Shown here piece by piece: positions 44,294 through 51,917 of a stretch of DNA of 64,000 nt. The translations under genes were made by a program, and so were the position numbers. The stretch covers positions 1,687,001 to 1,751,000 of the forward strand of contig NZ_AP028672.1 of assembly GCF_041154505.1 (NCBI RefSeq). The letters are read 5' to 3'. Each line of letters begins with the position of its first letter. Position 1 is the first letter of the stretch. The notes under the pieces were generated by a model, which ran no database searches, was not told where the DNA came from, and was given only the letters and a program-made list of their open reading frames with translations. This DNA comes from Acidovorax sp. A79 (GTDB lineage Bacteria > Pseudomonadota > Gammaproteobacteria > Burkholderiales > Burkholderiaceae_C).

Positions 44294-46963
44294 ATGTTCA
44301 TTGAGCTGGTCAAAGGTGTTGCCTTGCTGCTGGCGCTGTGCTTCCTGCATGGGTTCAACATCCGCGTCTGGCGCCGGCACCCGCGCACCGGGCAGGTTTT
44401 CTCCGGCATCCTCTTTGGCTCCATCTGCGTGGTGGGCATGCTCACCCCCGTGGTGCTGATGCCGGGCGTGATCTTCGATGCGCGCTCGGTCGTGCTCAGC
44501 ATGGCGGGCCTGTTCGGGGGCCCGCTGGTGGCCTGCATCGCCGCCGCCATGGCCGCCACGGGCCGCCTCTGGCTGGGGGGCGCCGGCGCCGAGGTGGGCC
44601 TGCTGGTGATTGCGCTGTGCACCACGCTGGGCCTGGTCTACCGCGAAGGCCGCGCGCGCGGGCGCCTGGGGGTGGAGCCCGTTCCGCTGGCCCTGTTCGG
44701 GTTGCTGCTGCACACCGCAGTCGTCGCCCTGTTCCAGCTGCTTCCCGCCGAGGCCGTCCAGCGCATCAACCAGACCCTGGCCGTGCCTTTCCTGCTGACC
44801 TTCACGCCCGCCACGGTGGTGCTGGGCCTGCTGCTGCGCGATGTGGAAGAACGCCTGGCCACCGAGCGCGCGCTGCATGGCACGGCGGCGCGCCTGCGCG
44901 CCATCGCCCAGGCGATCCCCGACGTGCTGCTCGTGCTGGACGCCCGTGGGCGGTATGTGGAGGTGCTCTCGCCCGACGACGCACCCCTGGCGGCCAGCCC
45001 GCCCCAGCTGATTGGCAAGCGGCTGCATGACGTGCTGCCCGCGCCACAGGCCGACAGCTTCCTGGAGCTGATCCGCAATACCTTGCAGTCGGGCCAGACG
45101 CACAGCATGGAGTACGAGATGCAGACGCTCTCGGGCCCACGGCATTTCGAAGGGCGCGCTCAGCCCCTGGGCGTTCAGGTGGGCGGCCAGGCGGCCGTGG
45201 TCTTCCTGGCCCGCGACATCACCAAGCGCAAGCTCGCCGAGGGCGCGCTGCGCGAATCGGAGCTGCGCTTTCGCTCGCTGCTGCGCAACATTCCGTCCAT
45301 CTCCGTGCAGGGCTATCTGGAGGACGGCACCACCAGCTACTGGAACCGGGCGTCCGAGCAGCTCTACGGCTACACCGCCGAGGAAGCGCTGGGCAGCAAC
45401 CTGCTGGACCTCATCATCCCGCCGGCCATGGCCGACACCGTGCGCGGGCACATGCGCCACATGTTCGCCACGGGCGAGGTCATCCCGGCGGGCGAACTGC
45501 AGCTGCGGCGCAAGGACGGCTCGCCCGTGGACGTGTTCTCCAGCCACGCCTACATCCAGGTGCCCGGGCATCCGCCCGAGATGTTCTGCATCGACATCGA
45601 CATCTCGGGGCGCAAGGCCGCGGAGGACGAGGCCCGCTACCTGGCGTTCTACGACGCGCTCACGCAGCTGCCGAACCGGCGCCTGCTGGTGGACCGGCTG
45701 CAGCAGGTGCTGGCCAACGGCGCGCGCTCGGGCCTGACCACCGCCGTGCTGTTCGTGGACCTGGACAACTTCAAGACGCTCAACGACACCCGGGGGCATG
45801 AGGTGGGGGACCTGCTCCTCAAGGAAGTCGCCCTGCGCCTGCCCGGCTGCGTGCGGGAACAGGACACCGTGGCCCGCCTGGGTGGCGACGAATTCGTGGT
45901 GGTGCTGCAGAACCTCAGCAGCGACCCGCCGGAAGCCGCGGCGCAGGCGCGCACGCTGGGAGAACTCATCCTGGCCCAGCTGCGCCAGCCCTACCAGCTG
46001 GCGGGGCACGAACACCATTTCACGGCCAGCATCGGCGTCACGCTCCTGCGCGACCACCGCGACTCCGTGGACGAAGTCCTCAAGCAGGCGGACATGGCCA
46101 TGTACCGCGCCAAGGACGCGGGCCGCAACACCCTGCGCTTTTTCGACCCCGACATGCAGCAGGCCGTCAACCGCCGTGCGCTGCTGGAGGCGGAGCTGCA
46201 CACCGGACTGCGGCAGTCGCAGTTCCTGCTGCTGTACCAGCCCCAGGTGGACGACCAGGGGCGGGTGACCGGCGCAGAGGCACTGGTGCGCTGGCGGCAC
46301 CCGGTGCAGGGCATGGTCCCGCCGTCCGAGTTCATCCCCCTGGCGGAAGAATCCGGCCTGATCCTGCCCCTGGGCCACTGGGTGATGGAAACCGCCCTGC
46401 GCCAGCAGGCCCGGTGGCGCCAGCACCCGCAGTTTGCCCACCTGAACGTCGCCATCAACGTGAGCGCGCGCCAGTTCCTGCAGGACGATTTCGTGGCCCA
46501 GGTGCTTGCGCTGCTGCAGCGGACGGGGGCCGATCCGGCACGGATCAAGCTGGAACTGACCGAAAGCCTGCTGCTCGACAACGTGGACAACGTGATCGCG
46601 ACGATGCGCGCGCTCAAGGCCCATGGGCTGGGCTTTTCGCTCGACGACTTTGGCACGGGCTACTCGTCCTTGAGCTACCTCAAGCGCCTGCCGCTGGACC
46701 AGATCAAGATCGACCAAGGCTTCGTGCGCGGAGTGCTGCTGGACCCGAGCGACGCGGCCATCGCCCGCTCGATCATCGCCCTGGCGGGCAGCCTGGGCCT
46801 GGACGTGATCGCCGAGGGGGTGGAAACGGCGGCGCACCACCAGTTCCTGCTGGCACACGGCTGCAAGGCGTTTCAGGGCTACCTGTTTGGCAGGCCGCTG
46901 GCACTGGAAGACTTTGAACGGGCGGCGCTGGAGGCACTGGGCCCCGCAAAGGCCCCCGGCTGA
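44294..46963 (+). CDS. Membrane GGDEF-EAL protein with 5TM-type sensor and PAS domains
   Basis: This bifunctional cyclic-di-GMP enzyme candidate has 889 residues. About six N-terminal hydrophobic segments (1-190) resemble a 5TMR-LYT sensor, followed by two PAS domains (about 205-440), GGDEF (about 445-610) and EAL (about 625-880). The GGDEF motif is intact (LGGDEFVVVLQ) with an RxxD inhibitory site five residues before it (REQD). EAL residues are intact: GAEALVRW, ELTESLLL, DDFGTGYSSL, IKIDQGF, AEGVET. Both synthesis and breakdown are therefore possible. It may be co-oriented with the EF-hand gene downstream, but that gene has its own promoter. Confidence 0.93.
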   Translation: MFIELVKGVALLLALCFLHGFNIRVWRRHPRTGQVFSGILFGSICVVGMLTPVVLMPGVIFDARSVVLSMAGLFGGPLVACIAAAMAATGRLWLGGAGAEVGLLVIALCTTLGLVYREGRARGRLGVEPVPLALFGLLLHTAVVALFQLLPAEAVQRINQTLAVPFLLTFTPATVVLGLLLRDVEERLATERALHGTAARLRAIAQAIPDVLLVLDARGRYVEVLSPDDAPLAASPPQLIGKRLHDVLPAPQADSFLELIRNTLQSGQTHSMEYEMQTLSGPRHFEGRAQPLGVQVGGQAAVVFLARDITKRKLAEGALRESELRFRSLLRNIPSISVQGYLEDGTTSYWNRASEQLYGYTAEEALGSNLLDLIIPPAMADTVRGHMRHMFATGEVIPAGELQLRRKDGSPVDVFSSHAYIQVPGHPPEMFCIDIDISGRKAAEDEARYLAFYDALTQLPNRRLLVDRLQQVLANGARSGLTTAVLFVDLDNFKTLNDTRGHEVGDLLLKEVALRLPGCVREQDTVARLGGDEFVVVLQNLSSDPPEAAAQARTLGELILAQLRQPYQLAGHEHHFTASIGVTLLRDHRDSVDEVLKQADMAMYRAKDAGRNTLRFFDPDMQQAVNRRALLEAELHTGLRQSQFLLLYQPQVDDQGRVTGAEALVRWRHPVQGMVPPSEFIPLAEESGLILPLGHWVMETALRQQARWRQHPQFAHLNVAINVSARQFLQDDFVAQVLALLQRTGADPARIKLELTESLLLDNVDNVIATMRALKAHGLGFSLDDFGTGYSSLSYLKRLPLDQIKIDQGFVRGVLLDPSDAAIARSIIALAGSLGLDVIAEGVETAAHHQFLLAHGCKAFQGYLFGRPLALEDFERAALEALGPAKAPG

Positions 46964-46993
46964 CCTCGCGCCAGACCGGCGCCGCGATGGCAT

Positions 46994-47021
46994 TCAAGTT
47001 GCCGCACGCAAATGCCGATAA
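46994..47021 (+). promoter_or_regulatory. Candidate sigma-28 (FliA) promoter
   Basis: TCAAGTTG (46994-47001), 12 bases, GCCGATAA (47014-47021). The -10 is identical to the E. coli FliA consensus GCCGATAA and the -35 matches TAAAGTTT at six of eight bases. Spacing is one base longer than the usual 11. The EF-hand gene starts 60 bp downstream. Confidence 0.65.
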
Positions 47022-47080
47022 CCAAAGGCCACGACAGTCGGCCCCGCGCCGCGCCTCCGTGGAAACCATGGAGGTGCCCC

Positions 47081-48139
47081 ATGAAAATCGAGTCGTCCAC
47101 CCTGCAGATGCAGGCCCGGCATGCCGCCACGCGCATGCACAGCCAGACAAGCCGCCTGGAAATGTGGGTGGGCGAGCGCCCTCCGGGCACGCCCGCCGCC
47201 CGCCAGGCCCCGCCGCCCCAGATCTCCAGCGCGGCCCGCCTGGCCCAGGCCGCCCACGCGGCCTCGGCCTCCGTCGAGCCGCGCCCCACGCGCGACCCCG
47301 ACGAAGGCCTGACACCCCAGCTCGCGATGATCCGCGACCTCATCGAACGCATGACCGGCGTGCTGGTTCGCGTGTATGCCGGGCCCAAGGCCGCCGAGGC
47401 GCCCGCCGAGCCCGTGCCCGCTGCGCCGCCCGCCGGGGACGGCACCACGGAGGCCCCCCGCCAGCGCGCGGGCTTTGGCGTGATCTACGAACAGCGCGAG
47501 GTGCTGGAGGAAACCGAACGCACCCAGTTCGCGGCGGCGGGCACCGTGCGCACCGCCGATGGCCGGGAGATCCAGTTCACGCTGCAGCTGGACATGCAGC
47601 GCAGCTACCGCGAGGAATCCTCCGTCAGCCTGCGGCTGGGCGATGCCGTGGCGGTGGACCCCCTGGTCATCAACTTCGACGGCACCGCCGCGCAGCTACA
47701 GGACCTGCGCTTCGCCTTCGACCTGGACGGCGACGGGCAGACCGAACAGGTGCCTCTGCTGGCCGGGAACCGGGGCTACCTGGCGCTGGACAACAACCAG
47801 AACGCACGCATCGACAACGGCCTGGAACTCTTCGGCCCGGGCACGGGGAACGGCTTTTCGGAGCTGGCCCGGCATGACAGCGACGGCAACGGCTGGATCG
47901 ACGAGGCCGACCCCGTCTTCCAGCAACTGCGCGTGTGGACCCCGGATGCGGATGGCACGGGCCGCCTGCAAACCCTGCAGGAGCTGGGCGTGGGCGCGGT
48001 GCAGCTCAGCGCCCAGGCAACGCCCTTTGCCCTGCGCAGCGCCGACAACGGCAGCCTGGGCGCCGTGCGCTCCACCAGCGTCTACCTGCGAGACGACGGC
48101 AGCGCGGGCACGGTGCAGCAGATCGACCTGAGCGTGTAG
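47081..48139 (+). CDS. EF-hand/calcium-motif protein of unknown function
   Basis: This protein of 352 residues has no signal peptide or membrane segment. The N-terminal part (1-130) is helical then Ala/Pro-rich. The rest is predicted beta-rich, with three Asp/Asn-rich loops like EF-hand or VCBS calcium sites: FDLDGDGQTE, DNNQNARIDNGLELFG and DSDGNGWIDEADPVF. The start MKIESSTLQMQ at ATG 47081 follows a weak ribosome site. A sigma-28-type promoter precedes it, suggesting expression with late flagellar genes. No export signal is visible. I do not recognise a named family; the function is unknown. Confidence 0.82.
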   Translation: MKIESSTLQMQARHAATRMHSQTSRLEMWVGERPPGTPAARQAPPPQISSAARLAQAAHAASASVEPRPTRDPDEGLTPQLAMIRDLIERMTGVLVRVYAGPKAAEAPAEPVPAAPPAGDGTTEAPRQRAGFGVIYEQREVLEETERTQFAAAGTVRTADGREIQFTLQLDMQRSYREESSVSLRLGDAVAVDPLVINFDGTAAQLQDLRFAFDLDGDGQTEQVPLLAGNRGYLALDNNQNARIDNGLELFGPGTGNGFSELARHDSDGNGWIDEADPVFQQLRVWTPDADGTGRLQTLQELGVGAVQLSAQATPFALRSADNGSLGAVRSTSVYLRDDGSAGTVQQIDLSV

Positions 48140-48216
48140 CCAGCCCAGCCACAGGGGCCAGGCAGGAACCTGCACCTGCCGCCCAGGAGGCTGGAAAAAC
48201 GGCGTATGCCCCGCAG

Positions 48217-48564
48217 TCAGGCCAACACCGTGGCATGGGCCACCTGCGCATCCACCCAGCCGGCATATTCTGCGGACCCCTGCAGCGCCTGCACCACCAG
48301 TTGCGGCAGCGCATAAGGATGTTGCGCCCGCAAAAGCGCCAACAGCGAGTGCAGCGCGCGCGCCACGGTCTTGCAGACCAGTCGGAACTCACGGTCCTCC
48401 TGCGAGGCGCCCTGCCAGCGGAAGTAGGCCGTGATCGGCTCCACCTGCACACAGGCCGCCAGCCGCGCCTGCAAGACCAGCTGCGCCAGCCGCCGCGCTT
48501 CCGCTTCGGTGGCCACCGTGGTGGTGACAACGAGAATGTCGCAAAGGGCGGTCGGCTCGGTCAT
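48217..48564 (-). CDS. cutA: Divalent-cation tolerance protein CutA
   Basis: This small trimeric cytoplasmic protein has 115 residues: ILVVTTTVATEAEARRLAQ, LAACVQVEPITAYFRWQG and HPYALPQLVVQAL are the CutA1 signatures. It binds copper in vitro and its cellular role is unclear. ATG 48564 is used rather than an upstream start that lacks conservation. It is divergent from rpoH, 403 bp away. Confidence 0.92.
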   Translation of the reverse strand: MTEPTALCDILVVTTTVATEAEARRLAQLVLQARLAACVQVEPITAYFRWQGASQEDREFRLVCKTVARALHSLLALLRAQHPYALPQLVVQALQGSAEYAGWVDAQVAHATVLA

Positions 48565-48910
48565 GCGCGTCTCCCGAAGTTGGGCGCTGCAGTCTGCCAT
48601 AGCGTCCTACCGAGCGCCAGCCGCAGGAAAACCCCCTGGGCCCTCCACGGACAGCTCCACAGGCGGCCCCACCTCCCACTGCACGCCCATGGAGCCGAGA
48701 ACCCGGACCGCATGGCGCAGGAACCATGTGTCCGAAACACACTCTCACCACGAGCAATGCATGCCTTGCGGCCTCGGGAATTACAGAAATTTCTTTTGAA
48801 ATCAATGCACTTGGTGCATCTCTCCACCTGCGGCAGGCCCGGCAGCGAGAGGGAAACCCACCGCGCGCACAGAGGCCTTCGCCCCGAACAACCGGAAGGG
48901 AACTCCGGGT
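48565..48910. other. Intergenic region between cutA and rpoH
   Basis: This 346-bp stretch ahead of the CIRCE operator has no gene I can support. A possible leader for cutA and an upstream part of the rpoH control region are expected here. Confidence 0.5.
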
Positions 48911-48937
48911 TTAGCACTCACTCATAGAGAGTGCTAA
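48911..48937 (+). promoter_or_regulatory. CIRCE operator (HrcA site) upstream of rpoH
   Basis: TTAGCACTC (48911-48919), nine bases, GAGTGCTAA (48929-48937): an exact match to the CIRCE consensus TTAGCACTC-N9-GAGTGCTAA bound by the heat-shock repressor HrcA. It lies 30 bp before the rpoH start, where a bound repressor would block transcription. Confidence 0.95.
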
Positions 48938-48967
48938 CATCATGGCTTAGAGGAAAGGATTCCCGGA

Positions 48968-49909
48968 ATGAACATTCAATCTGGAACCGCGACGACGACT
49001 TTGGCGCCCGCCAACCCCTGGGCGCTGGTGCCCCCGCTGGGCAATCTGGATGCCTACATTTCCGCTGTCAACCGCCTGCCGCTGCTCACCCACGAAGAAG
49101 AGCAGACGTACGCACGCCAGCTCAAGGACCACAACGACCTGGACGCCGCCGGACGGCTGGTGATGTCGCACCTGCGCCTCGTGGTGTCGATTGCGCGCCA
49201 GTACCTGGGCTACGGCCTGCCGCATGGCGACCTGATCCAGGAAGGCAACGTCGGCCTGATGAAGGCCGTGAAGCGTTTCGACCCCGACCAGGGCGTGCGC
49301 CTCGTGAGCTATGCCATGCACTGGATCAAGGCCGAGATCCACGAATACATCCTAAAGAACTGGCGCATGGTCAAGGTCGCGACGACCAAGGCCCAGCGCA
49401 AGCTGTTCTTCAACCTGCGCTCGATGAAGCAGGGTTTCAAGGCCGATGCTTCCGCCGCGGATGCCGCGACGCACCGGGACACGCTGTCCGAGCAGGAAAT
49501 CGACACCGTGGCCGCGCAGCTCAACGTGAAGCGTGAAGAAGTCATCGAGATGGAAACCCGCATGTCCGGTGGCGACGTGCTGCTCGACCCTGCACCTTCG
49601 GACGATGGCGAACAGGCGTTTGGCCCCATTGCATTCCTGGCCGATGCCTCGCATGAGCCCACTGCCATGATCGAGTCGCGCCAGCGCGATGCGCTCGCCA
49701 CCGACGGCATCGCCACGGCGCTGGACAGCCTGGACGCGCGCAGCCGCCGCATCGTGGAAGAGCGCTGGCTCAAGGTCAACGACGACGGCACGGGCGGCAT
49801 GACGCTGCATGAACTGGCCGCGGTCTATGGCGTGAGCGCCGAGCGCATCCGCCAGATCGAGGTGGCCGCCATGAAGAAGATGAAGAAGGCGCTGGCCGAC
49901 TACGCCTGA
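48968..49909 (+). CDS. rpoH: RNA polymerase heat-shock sigma factor 32
   Basis: RpoH directs RNA polymerase to heat-shock promoters. The protein has 313 residues: region 2 (GDLIQEGNVGLMKAVKRFD, YAMHWIKAEI), the RpoH box QRKLFFNLR in KAQRKLFFNLRSMKQG that distinguishes it from other sigmas, and region 4 HTH (YGVSAERIRQIE). A Shine-Dalgarno AGGAAAGG lies about 10 bases upstream. Transcription is probably repressed by HrcA at the CIRCE site just upstream, in addition to any translational control. Confidence 0.96.
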   Translation: MNIQSGTATTTLAPANPWALVPPLGNLDAYISAVNRLPLLTHEEEQTYARQLKDHNDLDAAGRLVMSHLRLVVSIARQYLGYGLPHGDLIQEGNVGLMKAVKRFDPDQGVRLVSYAMHWIKAEIHEYILKNWRMVKVATTKAQRKLFFNLRSMKQGFKADASAADAATHRDTLSEQEIDTVAAQLNVKREEVIEMETRMSGGDVLLDPAPSDDGEQAFGPIAFLADASHEPTAMIESRQRDALATDGIATALDSLDARSRRIVEERWLKVNDDGTGGMTLHELAAVYGVSAERIRQIEVAAMKKMKKALADYA

Positions 49910-49957
49910 ATGCCCGCGGGGGCGCGTTAATATCCCGCTTGTGCAGAAGTTGCCTCG

Positions 49958-49988
49958 AGGGGCCCCAGTTCTGGGGCCCCTTGTCGTT
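49958..49988 (+). terminator. Terminator of rpoH
   Basis: GGGGCCCCAG-TT-CTGGGGCCCC (10-bp perfect stem), followed by TTGTCGTT. It is 48 bp after the rpoH stop. Confidence 0.7.
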
Positions 49989-50023
49989 ATGGCCCCGAAC
50001 TTTTTTTGGAGGAGACCCACCCC

Positions 50024-51046
50024 ATGTCACGCCCCGTTTCCCGCCGCGCATCGCTGCTGATCGCCCTGGCCGCCGCATCCCCCTGGGCACTCGCCCAGAA
50101 CACCGCCAGGCCTTCGGCCCCGGCCGCGGCCGCGCAGGCCTGGCCGAACAAGCCGCTGAAGATCATCGTGGGCTTTCCGGCCGGCACCTCGCCCGACCTC
50201 ACCGCGCGCGCTTTCTCGGAACCCCTGTCCAAGGCCCTGGGCCAGCCGGTGATCGTGGAAAACAAAGTGGGGGCAGGCGGCAACATCGGCGCCGACGCGG
50301 TGGCCAAGGCGCGTGATGACCACACCATCGGCCTGATGATCAACGGCAACATGACCATCGCCAAGATGATCAACCCTGCCGTGCCCTACGATCCGCTCAA
50401 GGACCTGGCGCCGCTCAGCCTCATCGGCACATCGCCCCTGGTGCTGACCGCGCCCGTCACGCAGCCGGGCGTACCCGCCAACAGCGACGCGCGCGATTTC
50501 TTCGTGGCGGCGCGCAACGGCGGCGACAAATGGAGCTATGGCACACCGGGCGTGGGCACCGTGGGCCACATCGGCACCGAGCTGCTGAAGTCGCGCAGCA
50601 ACATCAACCCCGTGCACGTCCCGTATCCGGGCTACCCGCAAGTCGCCAATGCCATGCTGGGCGGCCAGCTGCAGATGGCGCTGCTGCCCCCGGCGCTCGC
50701 CCAGGCCCAGGTGCGCGCCGGCAAGCTGCGCGCCATCGGCGTCACCTCGGCGGGCCGCAGCCCGCTGGCACCCGATATCCCGAGCCTGTCGGAAGCCGGT
50801 ATCCGGGGCTTCAACCTGGAAATCTGGAATGCGTTTGCCGCGCCGGCCACGATGCCCAAGCCACTGCAGGCCAAGCTGGCCGCCGTGATCAGCGAGATCG
50901 CCCGCAGCGAAGACATGCGCAACAAGCTCTTTCAGCAGGGATGGCAGGTGGCAGGCACCTCGCCCGAGGGGCTGGCCAACCGCATCAAGGCCGACACCAG
51001 CCTGCTGGGCGGCGTGATTGCGATGCGCGGGATCAAGGCGGAGTAG
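50024..51046 (+). CDS. Bug-family (TctC-like) periplasmic solute receptor
   Basis: This is a tripartite tricarboxylate transporter substrate-binding protein with 340 residues. The signal peptide ends ASPWALAQ (about residue 25), followed by the Bug fold: WPNKPLKIIVGFPAGTSPD, GQPVIVENKVGAGGNIGAD, MINGNMTIAKMINP, YGTPGVGTVGHIGTELL and the end KADTSLLGGVI. Such receptors are hugely expanded in Burkholderiales and usually lack adjacent transporter genes, as here. The ligand is unknown, probably a carboxylate. A good Shine-Dalgarno (GGAGGAG) precedes ATG 50024. Confidence 0.93.
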   Translation: MSRPVSRRASLLIALAAASPWALAQNTARPSAPAAAAQAWPNKPLKIIVGFPAGTSPDLTARAFSEPLSKALGQPVIVENKVGAGGNIGADAVAKARDDHTIGLMINGNMTIAKMINPAVPYDPLKDLAPLSLIGTSPLVLTAPVTQPGVPANSDARDFFVAARNGGDKWSYGTPGVGTVGHIGTELLKSRSNINPVHVPYPGYPQVANAMLGGQLQMALLPPALAQAQVRAGKLRAIGVTSAGRSPLAPDIPSLSEAGIRGFNLEIWNAFAAPATMPKPLQAKLAAVISEIARSEDMRNKLFQQGWQVAGTSPEGLANRIKADTSLLGGVIAMRGIKAE

Positions 51047-51096
51047 AGTCCCACAGGCCATCGGCGGGCGGCATACATTTGTTGCAGCGCGCCATG

Positions 51097-51134
51097 AACC
51101 CGGGTAAGGTCCATGGATCCTGCCCGGGTTTTTT
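51097..51134 (+). terminator. Terminator of the Bug receptor gene
   Basis: AACCCGGG (51097-51104) pairs with CCCGGGTT (51123-51130), with further internal pairing, and runs into TTTTTT. Confidence 0.9.
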
Positions 51135-51170
51135 GTTCCGGGCCCTGCCGCCCCGGAATCCCACGCCCGC

Positions 51171-51899
51171 ATGCCCCATTGCCGTACCACCCCATCCCTG
51201 CCTTCCGGTGGCGGGTGCTGCCTGTGCGCAGGACAGCAGCAGTGCCTGCTGGGCCGGCAAGACGAAAAACGGCGCGCTGGCTGGAAGCCCCTTCTGGTGG
51301 AGCGCCCGGTGCGCAAGGGCGAGTTGCTCTTGCGGCAGGGGCAATCGGGGCAGAAGACGTTCAAGATCGTCAAGACCGGCATCGTCGTGGTGCTGTGCAG
51401 CGGCGAGGACGGCGTGGAGCGGCCGATCGGCCTGTTCGGCGCCGGGCAGCCCCTGGGCTCGACGGCGCTCGTGCAGGAACCGGCCGCCGTGTCCTGCCGG
51501 GCGCTGACCGCGGGGCGCATCTGCGAGGTGCCCGTGGAAGCGGTCCTCCAGCAGGGGCTGCTGGATTCCGAGTTGCTGCGGGGGCTTGCGCAAAGCTACG
51601 CCCACACGAACGCCCGCCTGGCCGACTGGGCACGCATCGCCCGCATCCGTGGGGTGACGGGGCAGCTGGCGGCCACCCTGCTCCAGCTGGCCAACCTGCA
51701 GCGCAGCTCCCTGGTGCGGCTGCCCAGCCACCAGGTGCTGGCCGATCTTCTCTCCACCACCCGGGAAACCATTGCGCGCACGCTGCGCCAGCTCGCGCTG
51801 CGCCATGGGCTGGTGCGCCGCGACCGCTGGCATTGTGAAATCCAGCGCGATGTCCTGATCGGGCTGGCGGGCGGCCCGGCGCAACAAGCCGGCACCTAG
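51171..51899 (+). CDS. Crp/Fnr-family regulator with N-terminal cysteine cluster
   Basis: This regulator has 242 residues. A cNMP-binding-like beta-roll (about 45-145) and a C-terminal helix-turn-helix (LPSHQVLADLLSTTRETIARTL) are typical of the Crp/Fnr family. The N-terminus has five cysteines within residues 4-25 (C, then CCLC, then C), reminiscent of the FNR cluster but not spaced like it, and C122-equivalent Cys is not obvious. It may sense oxygen or redox state. No target operon is evident. It is convergent with the GGDEF-EAL gene. Confidence 0.88.
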   Translation: MPHCRTTPSLPSGGGCCLCAGQQQCLLGRQDEKRRAGWKPLLVERPVRKGELLLRQGQSGQKTFKIVKTGIVVVLCSGEDGVERPIGLFGAGQPLGSTALVQEPAAVSCRALTAGRICEVPVEAVLQQGLLDSELLRGLAQSYAHTNARLADWARIARIRGVTGQLAATLLQLANLQRSSLVRLPSHQVLADLLSTTRETIARTLRQLALRHGLVRRDRWHCEIQRDVLIGLAGGPAQQAGT

Positions 51900-51917
51900 C
51901 CTCCGCGCGCGCAGCCC

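Noticed and set aside
41375..46993. A 1,872-codon open frame on the minus strand
   Set aside because: Only the last 481 codons (from 42820) are the M16 peptidase. The rest is the shadow of ftsY and the GGDEF-EAL gene on the other strand, with His/Gln/Arg-rich composition typical of antisense GC-rich frames.
46964..47080. Cyclic-di-GMP riboswitch between the GGDEF-EAL gene and the EF-hand gene
   Set aside because: No conserved GEMM core or suitable stems are visible; a sigma-28-like promoter explains the conserved-looking bases better.
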